Shown: positions 36,095 through 45,413 of the stretch, in pieces
Layout of the letters: each line of letters begins with the position of its first letter
How positions within the stretch are numbered: the stretch's first letter is position 1
From: Planctomyces sp. SH-PL62
GTDB lineage: Bacteria; Planctomycetota; Planctomycetia; Planctomycetales; Planctomycetaceae
Assembly (NCBI GenBank): GCA_945905295.1
Contig: CAMDPX010000026.1
Coordinates: 1 to 47,735 of the forward strand
DNA: 47,735 nucleotides
Reading direction: 5' to 3'
Program-made: the position numbers and the translations under genes
Notes under the pieces: generated by a model
The model's database searches: none
What the model saw: the letters and a program-made list of their open reading frames with translations, nothing else
Told to the model about the DNA's origin: nothing

Positions 36095-38095
36095 ATGTCG
36101 ATTGCCACAACGTCCTTGCACGAGCCTGAAGAGCGATTGGTTGAGCACACATCGCTTGCCCAGCCGCATTCGCCTGTTGAACGGCGAAACGGGGACGCTG
36201 CGACGCATCGGCGGACGTCCGACATCCAAGACGATGACGACGAACCGATGCCGAAGCGGAAGAAAATTCGCTCAAGCACATCGCATCTCAAGATCGTGCC
36301 GGAGACGTTGGAGCTGCGCGAACTCGTCAAAGCGAAGGCGCAGCAGTTTGCGGAGAAGCTCGATCACTCGAAGCCGTTCAGCAAGAGTCAGCTTCAAGTC
36401 TGGGCAATGCAGTTGCTCGGTGAGATGTCGCTGCCAGAGAAGTACAGCGGGTTCGCGGCGGTGCTGATCGGCAACTTCTTTTGGCGTCGGCAATTCCTGG
36501 CGACGCCGTTCGAGCGGCGGATGCTGTTGTTGCCGCACTGCCTGAAGCACGCTGAGGGCTGCCCGGCTGAGTACACCGAATTCGGGCTCGACTGCGAGCG
36601 CTGCGGAGCTTGCACGATCGCCGACTACAAAGTGCGGGCCGAGCAACTCGGTTACAAAGTGCTTGTCGCCGAAGGCTCGCCGATCGTGCTGAAGATCATC
36701 GTCGGCGGATATGTCGATGCGATTCTGGGAGTTGCGTGCCTGAACGTGCTGGAGAAGGCGATCGACAAAGTCCTGATCGCGGGCGTGCCGAGCTATGCCG
36801 TGCCGCTGCACTCCGGCGATTGCCACAACACGTCTCTCGACGAGTCGTGGATTTGGGAAGTGCTCGACAAGTACGAGCCGATGCCGGATCAGCGTCTGAC
36901 CGGATATGTCTCGGTGATGCGTGCCGCCAATCGTCTGTTCGACGAGCACTTCGATCGCCTGCTGCCGCGAGTCCGCAGCAAGACACCGGAAGCGGCCGCG
37001 ACCCCGCTCGGTAAGACCGAAGATATTTCTTACGACTGGTTGCGCAATGGCGGCAAACGCTTTCGACCGTTTATCACGCTGGCCGCCTACGACGCCGCGA
37101 CCGGTGGCTCGTGTCTGAAGAATTTCGACTCCAGCTCGCAACCGTTCGAGTTCCCCGACTCGGTCGCGCGCGTGGCGATGTCGATCGAAGCGTTCCACAA
37201 AGCATCGTTGGTTCACGACGACATCGAAGACGACGACCTCTTCCGTTATGGCCGCGAGACCCTGCACCGCACACACGGCCTCGGCCCGGCGATCAATGTG
37301 GGCGATCATCTGATCGGGTTGGGATATAAGTTGATCGCCGCCTCTCGTAGCTCAGGCGGCCCGCCTGAGTCCGCAGTCGCGGCAGAACAAAACGGGCACG
37401 CGGGCCGCGTACCCCACGATGTCGCGTGCGACGTTCTCGAACGCATGGCTGCCGCCCACATCAAGCTCTGCGACGGTCAAGGCGCGGAGATGTTCTGGCA
37501 ACAGAATCCGACGCTCGACTTCACACCGCTCGACGCTCTGCAAATCTACGCGCTCAAAACTTCGCCTGCGTTTGAGGCGGCGTTGTATGCCGGGCTGCGC
37601 ATGGCCGGTTCGGTCGAGAAGTACGAAACGCTGATCGGCCCGTTCTGTCGTCACGTCGGCATCGGGTTCCAAATCCTCAATGACTTGAAGGATTGGCGCG
37701 GCGACAACGACAACAAGATGGTCGCTGGCCAGGACGCGCTTGCCCTGCGGCCGACGTTGATGATGGCTCTCGCGTGGCAGGCCGCCAGCGCCGAGCAGCG
37801 TCAACTCATGGAACGCTGCTACTTCGACCGCGAAGAGCAAGACGCCATTCGCCTCGCGCGCCTCCGCCGCTTGTATGAGGAACTCGGCGTCTTCGAGAAA
37901 GCCGAACGCCTGATCGAGAAGTCGCGTGACCGAGCCGAACTGCTCGCCGACGATGTTGAGTCCGACGAGATTCGACAACTCTTGTACTTCCTCGTGGACA
38001 CCGTCATGGCCGACGAGCAAGACAAAGACCCGCGCGACTCGATGCCCAAGCCATCGCCAATGCTCGTGTCGCTTCCGGTGACAACCGGAGCCTAA
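36095..38095 (+). CDS. DUF116 - polyprenyl synthase fusion protein
   Basis: 666 residues. After about 90 variable residues, residues 130-270 are a DUF116 domain with Cys149, Cys156 and CERCGAC (Cys167/170/173), a potential iron-sulfur or zinc site. From about residue 300 the sequence is a polyprenyl synthase: [24 protein letters not shown] with DDxxD Asp375-Asp379, [12 protein letters not shown] and a second Asp-rich region LNDLKDW (Asn529, Asp530, Asp533) in which the first Asp is Asn. Polyprenyl synthases condense IPP with allylic diphosphates to make long-chain isoprenoids. Two short palindromes are translated at 37347-37418. Fusion to DUF116 and the upstream cyclase suggest a dedicated isoprenoid product. 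Confidence 0.86.
   Translation: MSIATTSLHEPEERLVEHTSLAQPHSPVERRNGDAATHRRTSDIQDDDDEPMPKRKKIRSSTSHLKIVPETLELRELVKAKAQQFAEKLDHSKPFSKSQLQVWAMQLLGEMSLPEKYSGFAAVLIGNFFWRRQFLATPFERRMLLLPHCLKHAEGCPAEYTEFGLDCERCGACTIADYKVRAEQLGYKVLVAEGSPIVLKIIVGGYVDAILGVACLNVLEKAIDKVLIAGVPSYAVPLHSGDCHNTSLDESWIWEVLDKYEPMPDQRLTGYVSVMRAANRLFDEHFDRLLPRVRSKTPEAAATPLGKTEDISYDWLRNGGKRFRPFITLAAYDAATGGSCLKNFDSSSQPFEFPDSVARVAMSIEAFHKASLVHDDIEDDDLFRYGRETLHRTHGLGPAINVGDHLIGLGYKLIAASRSSGGPPESAVAAEQNGHAGRVPHDVACDVLERMAAAHIKLCDGQGAEMFWQQNPTLDFTPLDALQIYALKTSPAFEAALYAGLRMAGSVEKYETLIGPFCRHVGIGFQILNDLKDWRGDNDNKMVAGQDALALRPTLMMALAWQAASAEQRQLMERCYFDREEQDAIRLARLRRLYEELGVFEKAERLIEKSRDRAELLADDVESDEIRQLLYFLVDTVMADEQDKDPRDSMPKPSPMLVSLPVTTGA
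37347..37418. repeat. Two adjacent mini-palindromes inside the prenyl synthase gene
   Basis: CTCAGGCGG/CCGCCTGAG and GGGCACGCGG/CCGCGTACCC hairpins, sharing a GCGGCCCGC-type core in opposite sense. They encode about 24 residues (GGPPESAV...GRVPHD) between the helix after the first Asp-rich motif and the next helix. Confidence 0.65.
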
Positions 38096-38108
38096 GGAGG
38101 ACGCCGCG

Positions 38109-38423
38109 ATGAAGACGACCGTCAGCGACAACGGACAGATCACGCTCCCGTCAACACTGCGCCGAAAGGATCACATTCGTGCCGGGCAACAGTTTGAGAT
38201 TCAACGGCTGAAGGCTGGTGAATACTTGCTGAAGCAGAAGCCCGAATCGCCACCGTCGGCGAATAACAAAAATCTTGTGGATTGGCTTTTGGCCTGCCCG
38301 GAGAAGGGTTGGTTCCAACCGATGGAGTCTGAATCCACCGATACGCTCTTCCGAGAGGATCTCTTTTCCGAAGAGCCTCAACCTCGTCGAAAGAAGTCGC
38401 GTAAGGCGAAAACAAAAACCTAG
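38109..38423 (+). CDS. AbrB/SpoVT-type antitoxin
   Basis: 104 residues. MKTTVSDNGQITLPSTLRRK is the swapped-hairpin AbrB (MazE/VapB-like) DNA-binding fold. The C-terminal part (WLLACPEKGWF, then basic KKSRKAK) would bind the toxin. Strong AAGGAGG before the start. It lies 13 bases after the prenyl synthase and 8 bases before the PIN gene. Likely autoregulatory with its partner (family knowledge). Confidence 0.85.
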   Translation: MKTTVSDNGQITLPSTLRRKDHIRAGQQFEIQRLKAGEYLLKQKPESPPSANNKNLVDWLLACPEKGWFQPMESESTDTLFREDLFSEEPQPRRKKSRKAKTKT

Positions 38424-38431
38424 GCGCGGCC

Positions 38432-38854
38432 ATGCTCTATCTGGTCGATAGCAATGTGCTCAGCGAAGCGACTCGTCCGCTGCCCAATCTCCGAGTGATC
38501 GACTGGCTGCGCGAAAACGAGCCGGAATTGGCCATCAGCCCAGTCGTGCTTGGCGAAATTGAGTACGGAATCCTGATTCTGCCGCCCGGTCGCCGGAAAG
38601 ATCGACTCCTGCTCTGGTTCGCGAATCGAGTCCAGTCCCTGCAAATCGTTTCGTTCGACGCGCCGGTCGCATCCGAATGGGCACGGATGATGGCGGGGTT
38701 GAAAGCGAAGGGACTGTCAATGGCCGTCAAAGACAGTTTGATCGCCGCAACGGCGCGAGCACATCGTCTGACCGTCGTGACTCGAAACACCTCCGACTTC
38801 CGTCACGCGGGTGTGCCGCTGTTGAATCCCTTTGACGAACCGGTCGCGGAGTGA
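38432..38854 (+). CDS. vapC: PIN domain ribonuclease toxin (VapC type)
   Basis: 140 residues. PIN active-site acids: Asp6 (LVDSNVLSE), Glu42/Glu44 (GEIEYG), Asp101 (AVKDSLIA) and Asp122 (TSDF), the usual quartet. VapC toxins cleave tRNA or rRNA. Paired with the AbrB-like gene upstream. Confidence 0.9.
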   Translation: MLYLVDSNVLSEATRPLPNLRVIDWLRENEPELAISPVVLGEIEYGILILPPGRRKDRLLLWFANRVQSLQIVSFDAPVASEWARMMAGLKAKGLSMAVKDSLIAATARAHRLTVVTRNTSDFRHAGVPLLNPFDEPVAE

Positions 38855-39025
38855 TCGCATCACTGACAGTGCGGCATTGCTCCCATTTGGGCCAGTTCCC
38901 ATACTCCCGCCGCTTTGAATCCGCGTTGACTCGTTGAGCATTTCGGCGCGCCGCACGCACCGAAATCGCCGACGGATTTGATCTCGCTTTGCACATCTCT
39001 CACCGAGTTTGGAAGGAGTCTTCTG

Positions 39026-39958
39026 ATGCCGATTTTCAACGACAACTCCGAGTCGATTGGCCGCACGCCGCTGGTTCGCATCAATCGCTTGACCGCAGGA
39101 CTGAAGGCGACGGTGCTCGCCAAGATCGAGGGCCGCAATCCGGCTTACAGCGTCAAGTGCCGGATCGGCGCGGCCATGATTTGGGATGCCGAGAAGCGCG
39201 GCGTGCTCAAGCCTGGCATGCAGGTTGTCGAACCGACCAGCGGCAATACCGGCATCGCATTGGCTTACGTTTGCGCGGCGCGCGGTTATCCGCTGACGCT
39301 GACGATGCCAGAGACCATGTCGCTCGAACGACGCATGATGCTCAAGGCGTATGGGGCCACGCTCATCCTGACTCCGGGTGCGGAAGGGATGAAGGGGGCG
39401 ATTGCTCGCGCGGAAGAATTGTCGAAGCAACCGGGCTTTTTCATTCCGCAGCAATTCAAGAATCCGGCCAATCCGGAGATTCACTTCAAGACGACCGGCC
39501 CGGAGATTTTTGAAGACACCAACGGCAAGGTAGATATCTTCATTGCCGGCGTCGGCACGGGCGGCACGATCACCGGAGTTTCGCGATATCTCAAGAAGCA
39601 CAAAGGCATGACGATCAAGTCTATCGCCGTTGAGCCAACGGCCAGTCCGGTTCTCTCCGGCGGCAAGCCCGGTCCTCACAAGATTCAGGGCATCGGTGCC
39701 GGCTTCGTGCCCGACATTCTCGATATGACGCTGGTCGATGAGGTCGTGCAGGTCACGAACGAAGAGGCGATGGAGTTGGCTCCGCGCCTGGCCAAGGAAG
39801 AGGGGATCATCAGCGGCATCAGTTGCGGCGCGGCGATGGCGGCGGCGCTCAAGGTGGCGGCTCGGCCTGAGTCCGAAGGGAAGACGATTGTCGTCATCCT
39901 GCCCGACTCCGGCGAACGCTATCTCTCGACGCCGATGTTCGAGTACGCGAAAGCGTGA
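39026..39958 (+). CDS. cysK: Cysteine synthase
   Basis: 310 residues, very close to enterobacterial CysK. PLP Lys44 ([15 protein letters not shown]), [12 protein letters not shown] at the substrate loop, [15 protein letters not shown], and SGERYLST at the C-terminus. It makes cysteine from O-acetylserine and sulfide. Strong GGAAGGAG site before the ATG; the frame upstream is not family-like. Cysteine supply next to a ferredoxin and Fe-S run may be functional or chance. Immediately followed by the family E palindrome. Confidence 0.96.
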   Translation: MPIFNDNSESIGRTPLVRINRLTAGLKATVLAKIEGRNPAYSVKCRIGAAMIWDAEKRGVLKPGMQVVEPTSGNTGIALAYVCAARGYPLTLTMPETMSLERRMMLKAYGATLILTPGAEGMKGAIARAEELSKQPGFFIPQQFKNPANPEIHFKTTGPEIFEDTNGKVDIFIAGVGTGGTITGVSRYLKKHKGMTIKSIAVEPTASPVLSGGKPGPHKIQGIGAGFVPDILDMTLVDEVVQVTNEEAMELAPRLAKEEGIISGISCGAAMAAALKVAARPESEGKTIVVILPDSGERYLSTPMFEYAKA

Positions 39959-40045
39959 CGCGCTCGTAGTGACCCGATTGATCGGGTCGAAGAGCTTCGG
40001 TTTGTGTTGCTCAAAGACCCCATGAATGGGGTCACTACGAGCGCG
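39959..40045. repeat. Palindromic element, family E
   Basis: CGCGCTCGTAGTGACCCGAT... and its near inverse. Tip hairpins are CCCGAT/ATCGGG and CCCCAT/ATGGGG. It begins at the first base after the cysK stop. Related to 34183-34273 inside the cyclase gene. Confidence 0.9.
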
Positions 40046-40163
40046 AATGCCCGGTCCTTGCGACCGGGCTTTTCGTTTGCGGTCTGGCGGTGAGTCGTTG
40101 ATGATCCTCGGCCGTGTGTTTTGCACGGAGCGATTTGAATTACATCGGTCGGAGGCAATGGCG

Positions 40164-41462
40164 ATGCGACGACTTTTTTTTGTGCTGTCCGTTGGCTGTG
40201 TGTGTGCGGGTCTGTTCGGGGTGAAGAGCTTTGCCGATGACGCTGCTCCGCCGAAGTGGCTGCAATCCACGGCCTATGTCATCCCGAAATACACAGCGAC
40301 CGAAGGCGAAGGCTACTTCGCGATCATCGAAGGGCTGAATCGCCGGCTCTATATCGGCACACACGCGAATGGCGTGAACTCGTGGCTGGTCGAGTTCGAT
40401 CCGGCGACCAGCAAGATGAATGTCGTGGTGGATGCTCAGAAGGCGATCACCGTGCAAAGCACCGGCTTTGCGACGCAAGCGAAAATTCATTCGCGGAACA
40501 ACACCGGAGCGGTCACCGGAAAGATCTACTTCGCCACGAAGCAGGGCTATCCGGCGGCGAACGAATCGCGGCTGGCATATCCCGGTGGGCATCCGATGGC
40601 CTACGACCCGGCCACCGGCAAGACCGAGGTCTTCCCGATTCCGGTGCCACATCAAGGGATCATCAGCATCACGCCCGATGAAGCGCGAGGCGTCGCGTAC
40701 ATCTCGACCTGCTCGGACGAGCGGCCCATCGAGAGCACTCACTTTTTGGTGCTCGATTTGAAGACGCACAAGTACCGCGATCTGATGGACTGCCAGCACA
40801 TGTATGCGTTCGTGGTCGTCGATCATCTCGGCCGAGCCTATCACCCGATCCTTGGCGGAGATATCGCGCGGTACGACCCGGCAACCGGCAAGCTGGACCG
40901 GCTGAAGCAAACGATCGACGGGCAGCCTCCCACGAAAGAGAGTCATCTCGCCGATCCGGAAACTCATGCGATCAACTGGGACGTCTCGCCAGATGGCAAG
41001 ACGCTGTACTGCCTGCCGATGAGCACGAATCAACTTTATCGCTACGACCTCACGGCACCGGGCGACACTCTGGCCGGCAAGTCGCTCGGCCCGTTGATCC
41101 CCGGAGCGACGAGTACCGATTGCCGAGGCATGTGTGTCGGCCCCAGCGGTGCGGTGTGGGCCTCGGTCACGCAAGCGATCAACGGGATCAGTCAGCATCA
41201 CTTGATCCGCTATCGTTCTGGCGATGCGGCTCCGCGCGACTTGGGGCCGATTGCCGTGCGCAATCCGGACTTCACCGAGTTCAAAGATGCGAGTGGCAAA
41301 GACCTGCCGTTTCATGGTGGCTTCGGCAAGTTGGCGGACGGAACCTTCACGACGAAGTTTGTGACGATGGGGGTCTGCGAAGCTCGCGACGGCAGCGTTT
41401 ACACGCTGGTGCTGCATCCGTATTCGGTGCTGAAGCTGACGCCGGCGGACTTGCCGAAGTGA
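40164..41462 (+). CDS. Secreted beta-propeller protein (SMP-30 / virginiamycin B lyase-like)
   Basis: 432 residues. Signal peptide ending KSFADD near residue 24. Propeller-like repeats follow: ATEGEGYFAIIEGLNRRLYIGTH, GKIYFATKQGYP, GGHPMAYDPATGKTEVFPIP, INWDVSPDGKTLYCLPM and GMCVGPSGAVW. This is the six-blade pattern of SMP-30/YncE-like proteins; enzymatic function is not shown. Start chosen at MRRLFFVL, with GGAGG eight bases before; an ATG two codons upstream sits too close to the site. Confidence 0.85.
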   Translation: MRRLFFVLSVGCVCAGLFGVKSFADDAAPPKWLQSTAYVIPKYTATEGEGYFAIIEGLNRRLYIGTHANGVNSWLVEFDPATSKMNVVVDAQKAITVQSTGFATQAKIHSRNNTGAVTGKIYFATKQGYPAANESRLAYPGGHPMAYDPATGKTEVFPIPVPHQGIISITPDEARGVAYISTCSDERPIESTHFLVLDLKTHKYRDLMDCQHMYAFVVVDHLGRAYHPILGGDIARYDPATGKLDRLKQTIDGQPPTKESHLADPETHAINWDVSPDGKTLYCLPMSTNQLYRYDLTAPGDTLAGKSLGPLIPGATSTDCRGMCVGPSGAVWASVTQAINGISQHHLIRYRSGDAAPRDLGPIAVRNPDFTEFKDASGKDLPFHGGFGKLADGTFTTKFVTMGVCEARDGSVYTLVLHPYSVLKLTPADLPK

Positions 41463-41499
41463 CGCCGATGACGGGGCACACGCGATCCTGGCGGGCTTC

Positions 41500-41581
41500 G
41501 CACACGGATGCGAGCGGCGCACACGGATGAAGTCAAAGCGGACGTGCCGTTCATCCGTGTGTGCCGCTCGCATCCGTGTGC
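41500..41581. repeat. Palindrome with internal direct repeat
   Basis: GCACACGGATGCGAGCGGCG... and near-inverse arms, 32 bases with one mismatch. GCACACGGATG appears twice per arm. It lies between the propeller gene and the convergent membrane gene. Confidence 0.8.
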
Positions 41582-41714
41582 ATTGCAGCCATCGAAAAAC
41601 TTTCCGATCCGCCAATTGCGCATCAGGTTGCAGTTGAATCATGTTCGCAGTTCATCCGCGGATGAATTGCAATTCCATTGGTCTGAGGCGGATGTTCGGT
41701 GGAGTCGTTCGCCT

Positions 41715-42227
41715 TCATTGCCGCTTCACTGCGGCTCCGGTGGCCGATGTCAGCGTGGCGAGGTTCGCTTGAAACGCTTGATCGCCGTTGCCACGCCAGG
41801 CCAGCATCTTCTTGTCGCGAGCAGTCACGACCCACAGTTCCAACTCGCCGGCCATCCAGGGCCAGATCCATTGCATGATCCGGTCCATGACCCAATTGAA
41901 GCCCAGAAAAAACATCCAATCGACTGCCCCGATTCCTTTCCGATTCTCCGCTTCAATCTGCACGATGAACTTCAGTTTGCAACGTTCCGGTTTGCAGGGC
42001 ACGAACGCGACGAATAACTGAGTCTTCAAGTCCGTACCGACCACGCGCGAATCGCGGGCCGAACCAACCAGTGCCGCCATCATGGCCACTGCAAAGGGCT
42101 TCGCCACCCAGGATACCTCTGAGCTGAACAATGCCGGCAGGATCAGTACGCCGAACACGATCCAACGTTTCGTCCAATTCGGCAGCGGTCCCAACGGTCG
42201 GTCCATGCAGAGAGTCTCGTAAGTCAC
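41715..42227 (-). CDS. Small hypothetical membrane protein
   Basis: 170 residues. Start GTG at 42227 overlaps the upstream stop (GTGA), giving translational coupling; an ATG at 42206 is an alternative. Two hydrophobic segments (WIVFGVLILPALF, and VAKPFAVAMMAALVG soon after) are followed by a soluble domain ending in NGDQAFQANLATL. No family recognised. It likely works with the upstream Rossmann/membrane protein. Confidence 0.65.
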   Translation of the reverse strand: MTYETLCMDRPLGPLPNWTKRWIVFGVLILPALFSSEVSWVAKPFAVAMMAALVGSARDSRVVGTDLKTQLFVAFVPCKPERCKLKFIVQIEAENRKGIGAVDWMFFLGFNWVMDRIMQWIWPWMAGELELWVVTARDKKMLAWRGNGDQAFQANLATLTSATGAAVKRQ

Positions 42228-43609
42228 GACTTTCTTGGCGAGGTCGGCTTCGCCACCAGAATCAATCCCTGCAACACGAGGAACACCACCAGCGGAGCGA
42301 TCCAAGCCAGACGCAAAACTCGCATCAGCGTGTCCCAGCCGGTACTCACCGCCGCCGCGAGCAACGTGCGATGATCGGCGGCCTCGACGCCCAGGTTCGC
42401 CAAGTGTTCGACGATCTTGGCGCGGCGGTGTTGATCGAGATCCGAGTTCGGCGGATCGCTCGACGGTTCGAGATACACGGACTTCGGTTCGTCCTTCAAC
42501 CGCTCGGCCATGCGTTCGAGCCGAGTTTCAGCCTTCGGCGTCAGCACGGCGGCGTGCGATTCAAAGTCGGACTCTTGCAACATCAGGCCGGATGCTTCCG
42601 CATCGCGAACGGCTCGATCGCGTGACTCCAACAGCGATCCCAGGCCGAGCAACGCCAACATCAAGACCAGCGTCAGCATCAGCATGCCGCAGCCGATCGC
42701 CGTCATCTGCGTCTTGAACTGCTGCCGTTCGGACAAAATTTCGAAGTGCAGATCGATCGTCCGTCGCCGCCGCAGCGAACGCTTCGCGGCATCGAGCACA
42801 TCGAAGGCACGCACCGCGTCTGACCAAGTCGGAGCGTGCGGTGTCTTGGACGTGACGAACGCCGCGATCATCGCCGCCGGTCCAGCGGCATCGGTGGGGC
42901 ATTCCAGGATGATTGGTCCGCGATCGGTCTCGACGGTCAATCGCCACACGGCCACCGCGCCGCGTCGCGCCGTCCAGGTCGCGTCGGGCAAGTTGCTGCC
43001 AGCCAGAGTCAGCGTTGCTTGCGAGCAACCTTGCTCCGTCAGGCCAGAACGCTGCGCGGTGACTTGGTCATAGCGGCCTCCCAACCATTGCAGCAGGTCG
43101 ATGTCGTCGAGAGCAGCGGCGTCGATTTCGGCATCCGTCAGTCCTGATGTCGAGGATGACGGCGGAAGTTCTCGGTCCACTTGTAACCGCCGGATCGCTC
43201 CCAACTCACCGGCCGCGAGTTGCTGCGAGAGCGTGACCAGTTCCGGCACGAAACGCAGTGAGAATGCGGGCATCAATTCGACGTGCGAATCATCTCGGAT
43301 CAAAGACAACTCGTAGGCACACGCGGCTCCGAACGCGACGCGCGGCACGATCAGCAGTTGCTTGCCGGCCGAGGCCAAGAGCTTGGCGGCCGTTTGCACT
43401 TCGTCACTGTCTCCCGCAATGAGAATCGCCTCGACCGTTTGGTCGATCAGCAACTCTTCCCACGAGCACCGTAGGACCGACGACCATTCCGCGTGCGATG
43501 CGAGCAGACTTTCCGCCAAGGCGGCTTGGACCACACGATGCCCCGCTGCGGAGATTGCTTCGAGCAGCAGAACCGCGGCGGCATCGTCTCCGACAAGTGC
43601 AAACTTCAT
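42224..43609 (-). CDS. Gfo/Idh-like Rossmann protein with C-terminal membrane segments
   Basis: 461 residues. The N-terminus MKFALVGDDAAAVLLLEAIS is a dinucleotide-binding strand-loop-helix in a degraded form (GDDAAA instead of GxGxxG). Sequence resembling the Gfo/Idh/MocA second domain follows (RLQVDRELPP, ALDDIDLLQWLGG). Two transmembrane helices lie at about 308-330 (GCGMLMLTLVLMLALLGLG) and 430-455 (WIAPLVVFLVLQGLILV). Probably not a normal soluble oxidoreductase. No clear nucleotide-binding motif, so binding may be lost. Confidence 0.75.
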   Translation of the reverse strand: MKFALVGDDAAAVLLLEAISAAGHRVVQAALAESLLASHAEWSSVLRCSWEELLIDQTVEAILIAGDSDEVQTAAKLLASAGKQLLIVPRVAFGAACAYELSLIRDDSHVELMPAFSLRFVPELVTLSQQLAAGELGAIRRLQVDRELPPSSSTSGLTDAEIDAAALDDIDLLQWLGGRYDQVTAQRSGLTEQGCSQATLTLAGSNLPDATWTARRGAVAVWRLTVETDRGPIILECPTDAAGPAAMIAAFVTSKTPHAPTWSDAVRAFDVLDAAKRSLRRRRTIDLHFEILSERQQFKTQMTAIGCGMLMLTLVLMLALLGLGSLLESRDRAVRDAEASGLMLQESDFESHAAVLTPKAETRLERMAERLKDEPKSVYLEPSSDPPNSDLDQHRRAKIVEHLANLGVEAADHRTLLAAAVSTGWDTLMRVLRLAWIAPLVVFLVLQGLILVAKPTSPRKS

Positions 43610-43666
43610 GATGGCGGAGAGTAGCCGCCGTGTGTGATGTCGTCAGCCCAATGGCGTTCACTTTGA

Positions 43667-43741
43667 TGAGCCGGAACGCGCTAGCGTCCGGTTCGGCGAT
43701 AAGAATAAACGACAAACCGGACGCTAGCGCGTTCCGGCTCA
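43667..43741. repeat. Palindromic element, family F
   Basis: TGAGCCGGAACGCGCTAGCG... and exact inverse, 27-base arms around 21 bases. A copy inside the DUF1801 gene lies at 17229-17295. It is upstream of the divergent Rossmann gene and the first signal peptidase. Confidence 0.92.
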
Positions 43742-43795
43742 GCGTCGCCGACTTCCTCTTTGGCCAGACGCTTGCGGGCGGCTACAACTCCGCCG

Positions 43796-45265
43796 ATGTC
43801 TGCCGCTGAATGCCAACATGTGACTCCGACGCTGCACCGCGAAAGCGGTTTGCGGTATGTGATCGAGTCACTGGTGTCGCTGGCGTTGGCCGTGTGCCTG
43901 GTGCGGTCGTTCGTCGTCGAAGGGTACATCATCTCGACCGGTTCGATGGCTCCGTATCTGCTGGGTTTTCACAAACAAGTGGTTTGTCCCAACTGCCGGC
44001 TGCCGTTCGCGGTGGGTGTGCCCGTCGATTCCGACGCGGAGACGAACGGCCCCGTCGCGTGTCCGAATTGCGGACAAGCTCACATTGATCTCTCCTTCGT
44101 GCCGCGCAACGAAGGGGATCAACTGCTGGTTCAGAAATTCGCGTACCTGTTCCGCCGGCCGAAGCGCTGGGAAGTGGTCGTCTTTCAGAATCCCAATCAG
44201 CCGACTCAAGCGTATGTGAAGCGCGTCATCGGCCTGCCGGATGAAGAGGTGCAAGTCCGCGCGGGAGATCTCTGGATCAATGGCGAGCTGGCGCGGAAGA
44301 ATCTGGCCGAGCAGCGCAGCACGCGCATGGTTGTCTCTTCGTTGAAGTATCAATCGCAGAACGGTGCTGAACTCCGCTGGCAGGTGGAGGACGGATGGAA
44401 GCCGACCAGCGATGGGTTCGCATTCGATCCGGAATCGATCGCGTCAGGGCTTGATGATGCCGCGACTCAGATGTCGGTGACTTATCGTGGCGTGTTTCCG
44501 AAGCAATCCGGTTCCTCGTCGATGCCTGAGGCGGCACAACTCTGGCCGACGGATGAGTATGCCTACAACGGGCTGAACGAAGCGACGCAGCGGTATCGCG
44601 TGCGCGACTTGATGCTGGCGATGCAATTCGAACTGCACAGCGGGCGCGGTGCGATGACGTGGGCGCTGAGCGACGGGGCCCAGACCTTCGAGGTGGTCCT
44701 GGCGGCGGGCGAGCGAGAACTGCGGCTGTTCGTGGACGGCGTCGAAGAGCCGGAACTGCGAGTGAAGTTAAGCGGCTCGATGTGGCAGCGGAAACGGCTG
44801 GTCGAGATGTCGTTGTTCGACCGGCAGTTGCTGTTCGCGCTCGATGGTGAGGTGATTTATCAGCGGCCACTCGAACCGCTGGTCTTGCCGGCCAAGAATG
44901 GTGACGGCGCGGCGAAGAACTCTCCCCTGGAGGATTTCGGGCCGGTTCGATTCGGTGCGCAGAATCTGCATGTCTCGGTCAGCGACCTGACGCTGTATCG
45001 CGACGTGTATTACACGCGCGGCGACGGGCGGCACGGCGTCAACGAACCGTATCGGCTCAGCTCGGACGAATACTTTTTTCTGGGAGATAACAGCCCGGTC
45101 TCGCTCGACAGCCGCAGTTGGACGAACGCGATCGTGCGGGATCACATGCTGATCGGCAAGCCGTTTCTGGTGCATCTACCGTCTCGGCCGGGACGGGTGA
45201 AACTCGGTTCCGCCGAGTGGCATATCCGCGTTCCCGACTGGGGACGCATCCGATACATTCGCTAA
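43796..45265 (+). CDS. lepB: Signal peptidase I with zinc-ribbon and large insertion
   Basis: 489 residues. One transmembrane helix (residues 26-44), then catalytic Ser50 in ISTGSMAPYL and catalytic Lys142 in AYVKRVIGLPDEEV, with GDNSPVSLDSRSW near the C-terminus (box E). Between Ser and Lys lies a CxxC...CxxC zinc ribbon (Cys64/67/89/92). A beta-rich insert of about 230 residues, of LamG-like appearance, precedes the terminal box. Typical SPase I is about 250-300 residues. It releases exported proteins from the membrane. ATG at 43796; no clear ribosome binding site. A larger paralogue follows. Confidence 0.92.
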   Translation: MSAAECQHVTPTLHRESGLRYVIESLVSLALAVCLVRSFVVEGYIISTGSMAPYLLGFHKQVVCPNCRLPFAVGVPVDSDAETNGPVACPNCGQAHIDLSFVPRNEGDQLLVQKFAYLFRRPKRWEVVVFQNPNQPTQAYVKRVIGLPDEEVQVRAGDLWINGELARKNLAEQRSTRMVVSSLKYQSQNGAELRWQVEDGWKPTSDGFAFDPESIASGLDDAATQMSVTYRGVFPKQSGSSSMPEAAQLWPTDEYAYNGLNEATQRYRVRDLMLAMQFELHSGRGAMTWALSDGAQTFEVVLAAGERELRLFVDGVEEPELRVKLSGSMWQRKRLVEMSLFDRQLLFALDGEVIYQRPLEPLVLPAKNGDGAAKNSPLEDFGPVRFGAQNLHVSVSDLTLYRDVYYTRGDGRHGVNEPYRLSSDEYFFLGDNSPVSLDSRSWTNAIVRDHMLIGKPFLVHLPSRPGRVKLGSAEWHIRVPDWGRIRYIR

Positions 45266-45277
45266 CGTTCAAACTCA

Positions 45278-45377
45278 GGGGTCGGGTGTTCGGTTTTTCG
45301 GAATTGGCGGGAAGAACGCTCGGATTCCAAGTGATGCTCACCTCCCGCCAATTCCGAAAAATCGAACACCCGACCCC
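45278..45377. repeat. Palindromic element, family C (GGGGTCGGG tips)
   Basis: GGGGTCGGGTGTTCGGTTTT...and inverse, 34-base arms around 30 bases, between the two signal peptidase genes. Interior sequence is related to 6482-6577. Confidence 0.88.
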
Positions 45378-45413
45378 GGCCAATTCCACTTCCTACAGCC
45401 AGACTCTCCACGC

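Noticed and set aside
40140-41642. 500-codon minus-strand frame
   Set aside because: Opposite the secreted propeller gene, which has a signal peptide and repeat motifs.
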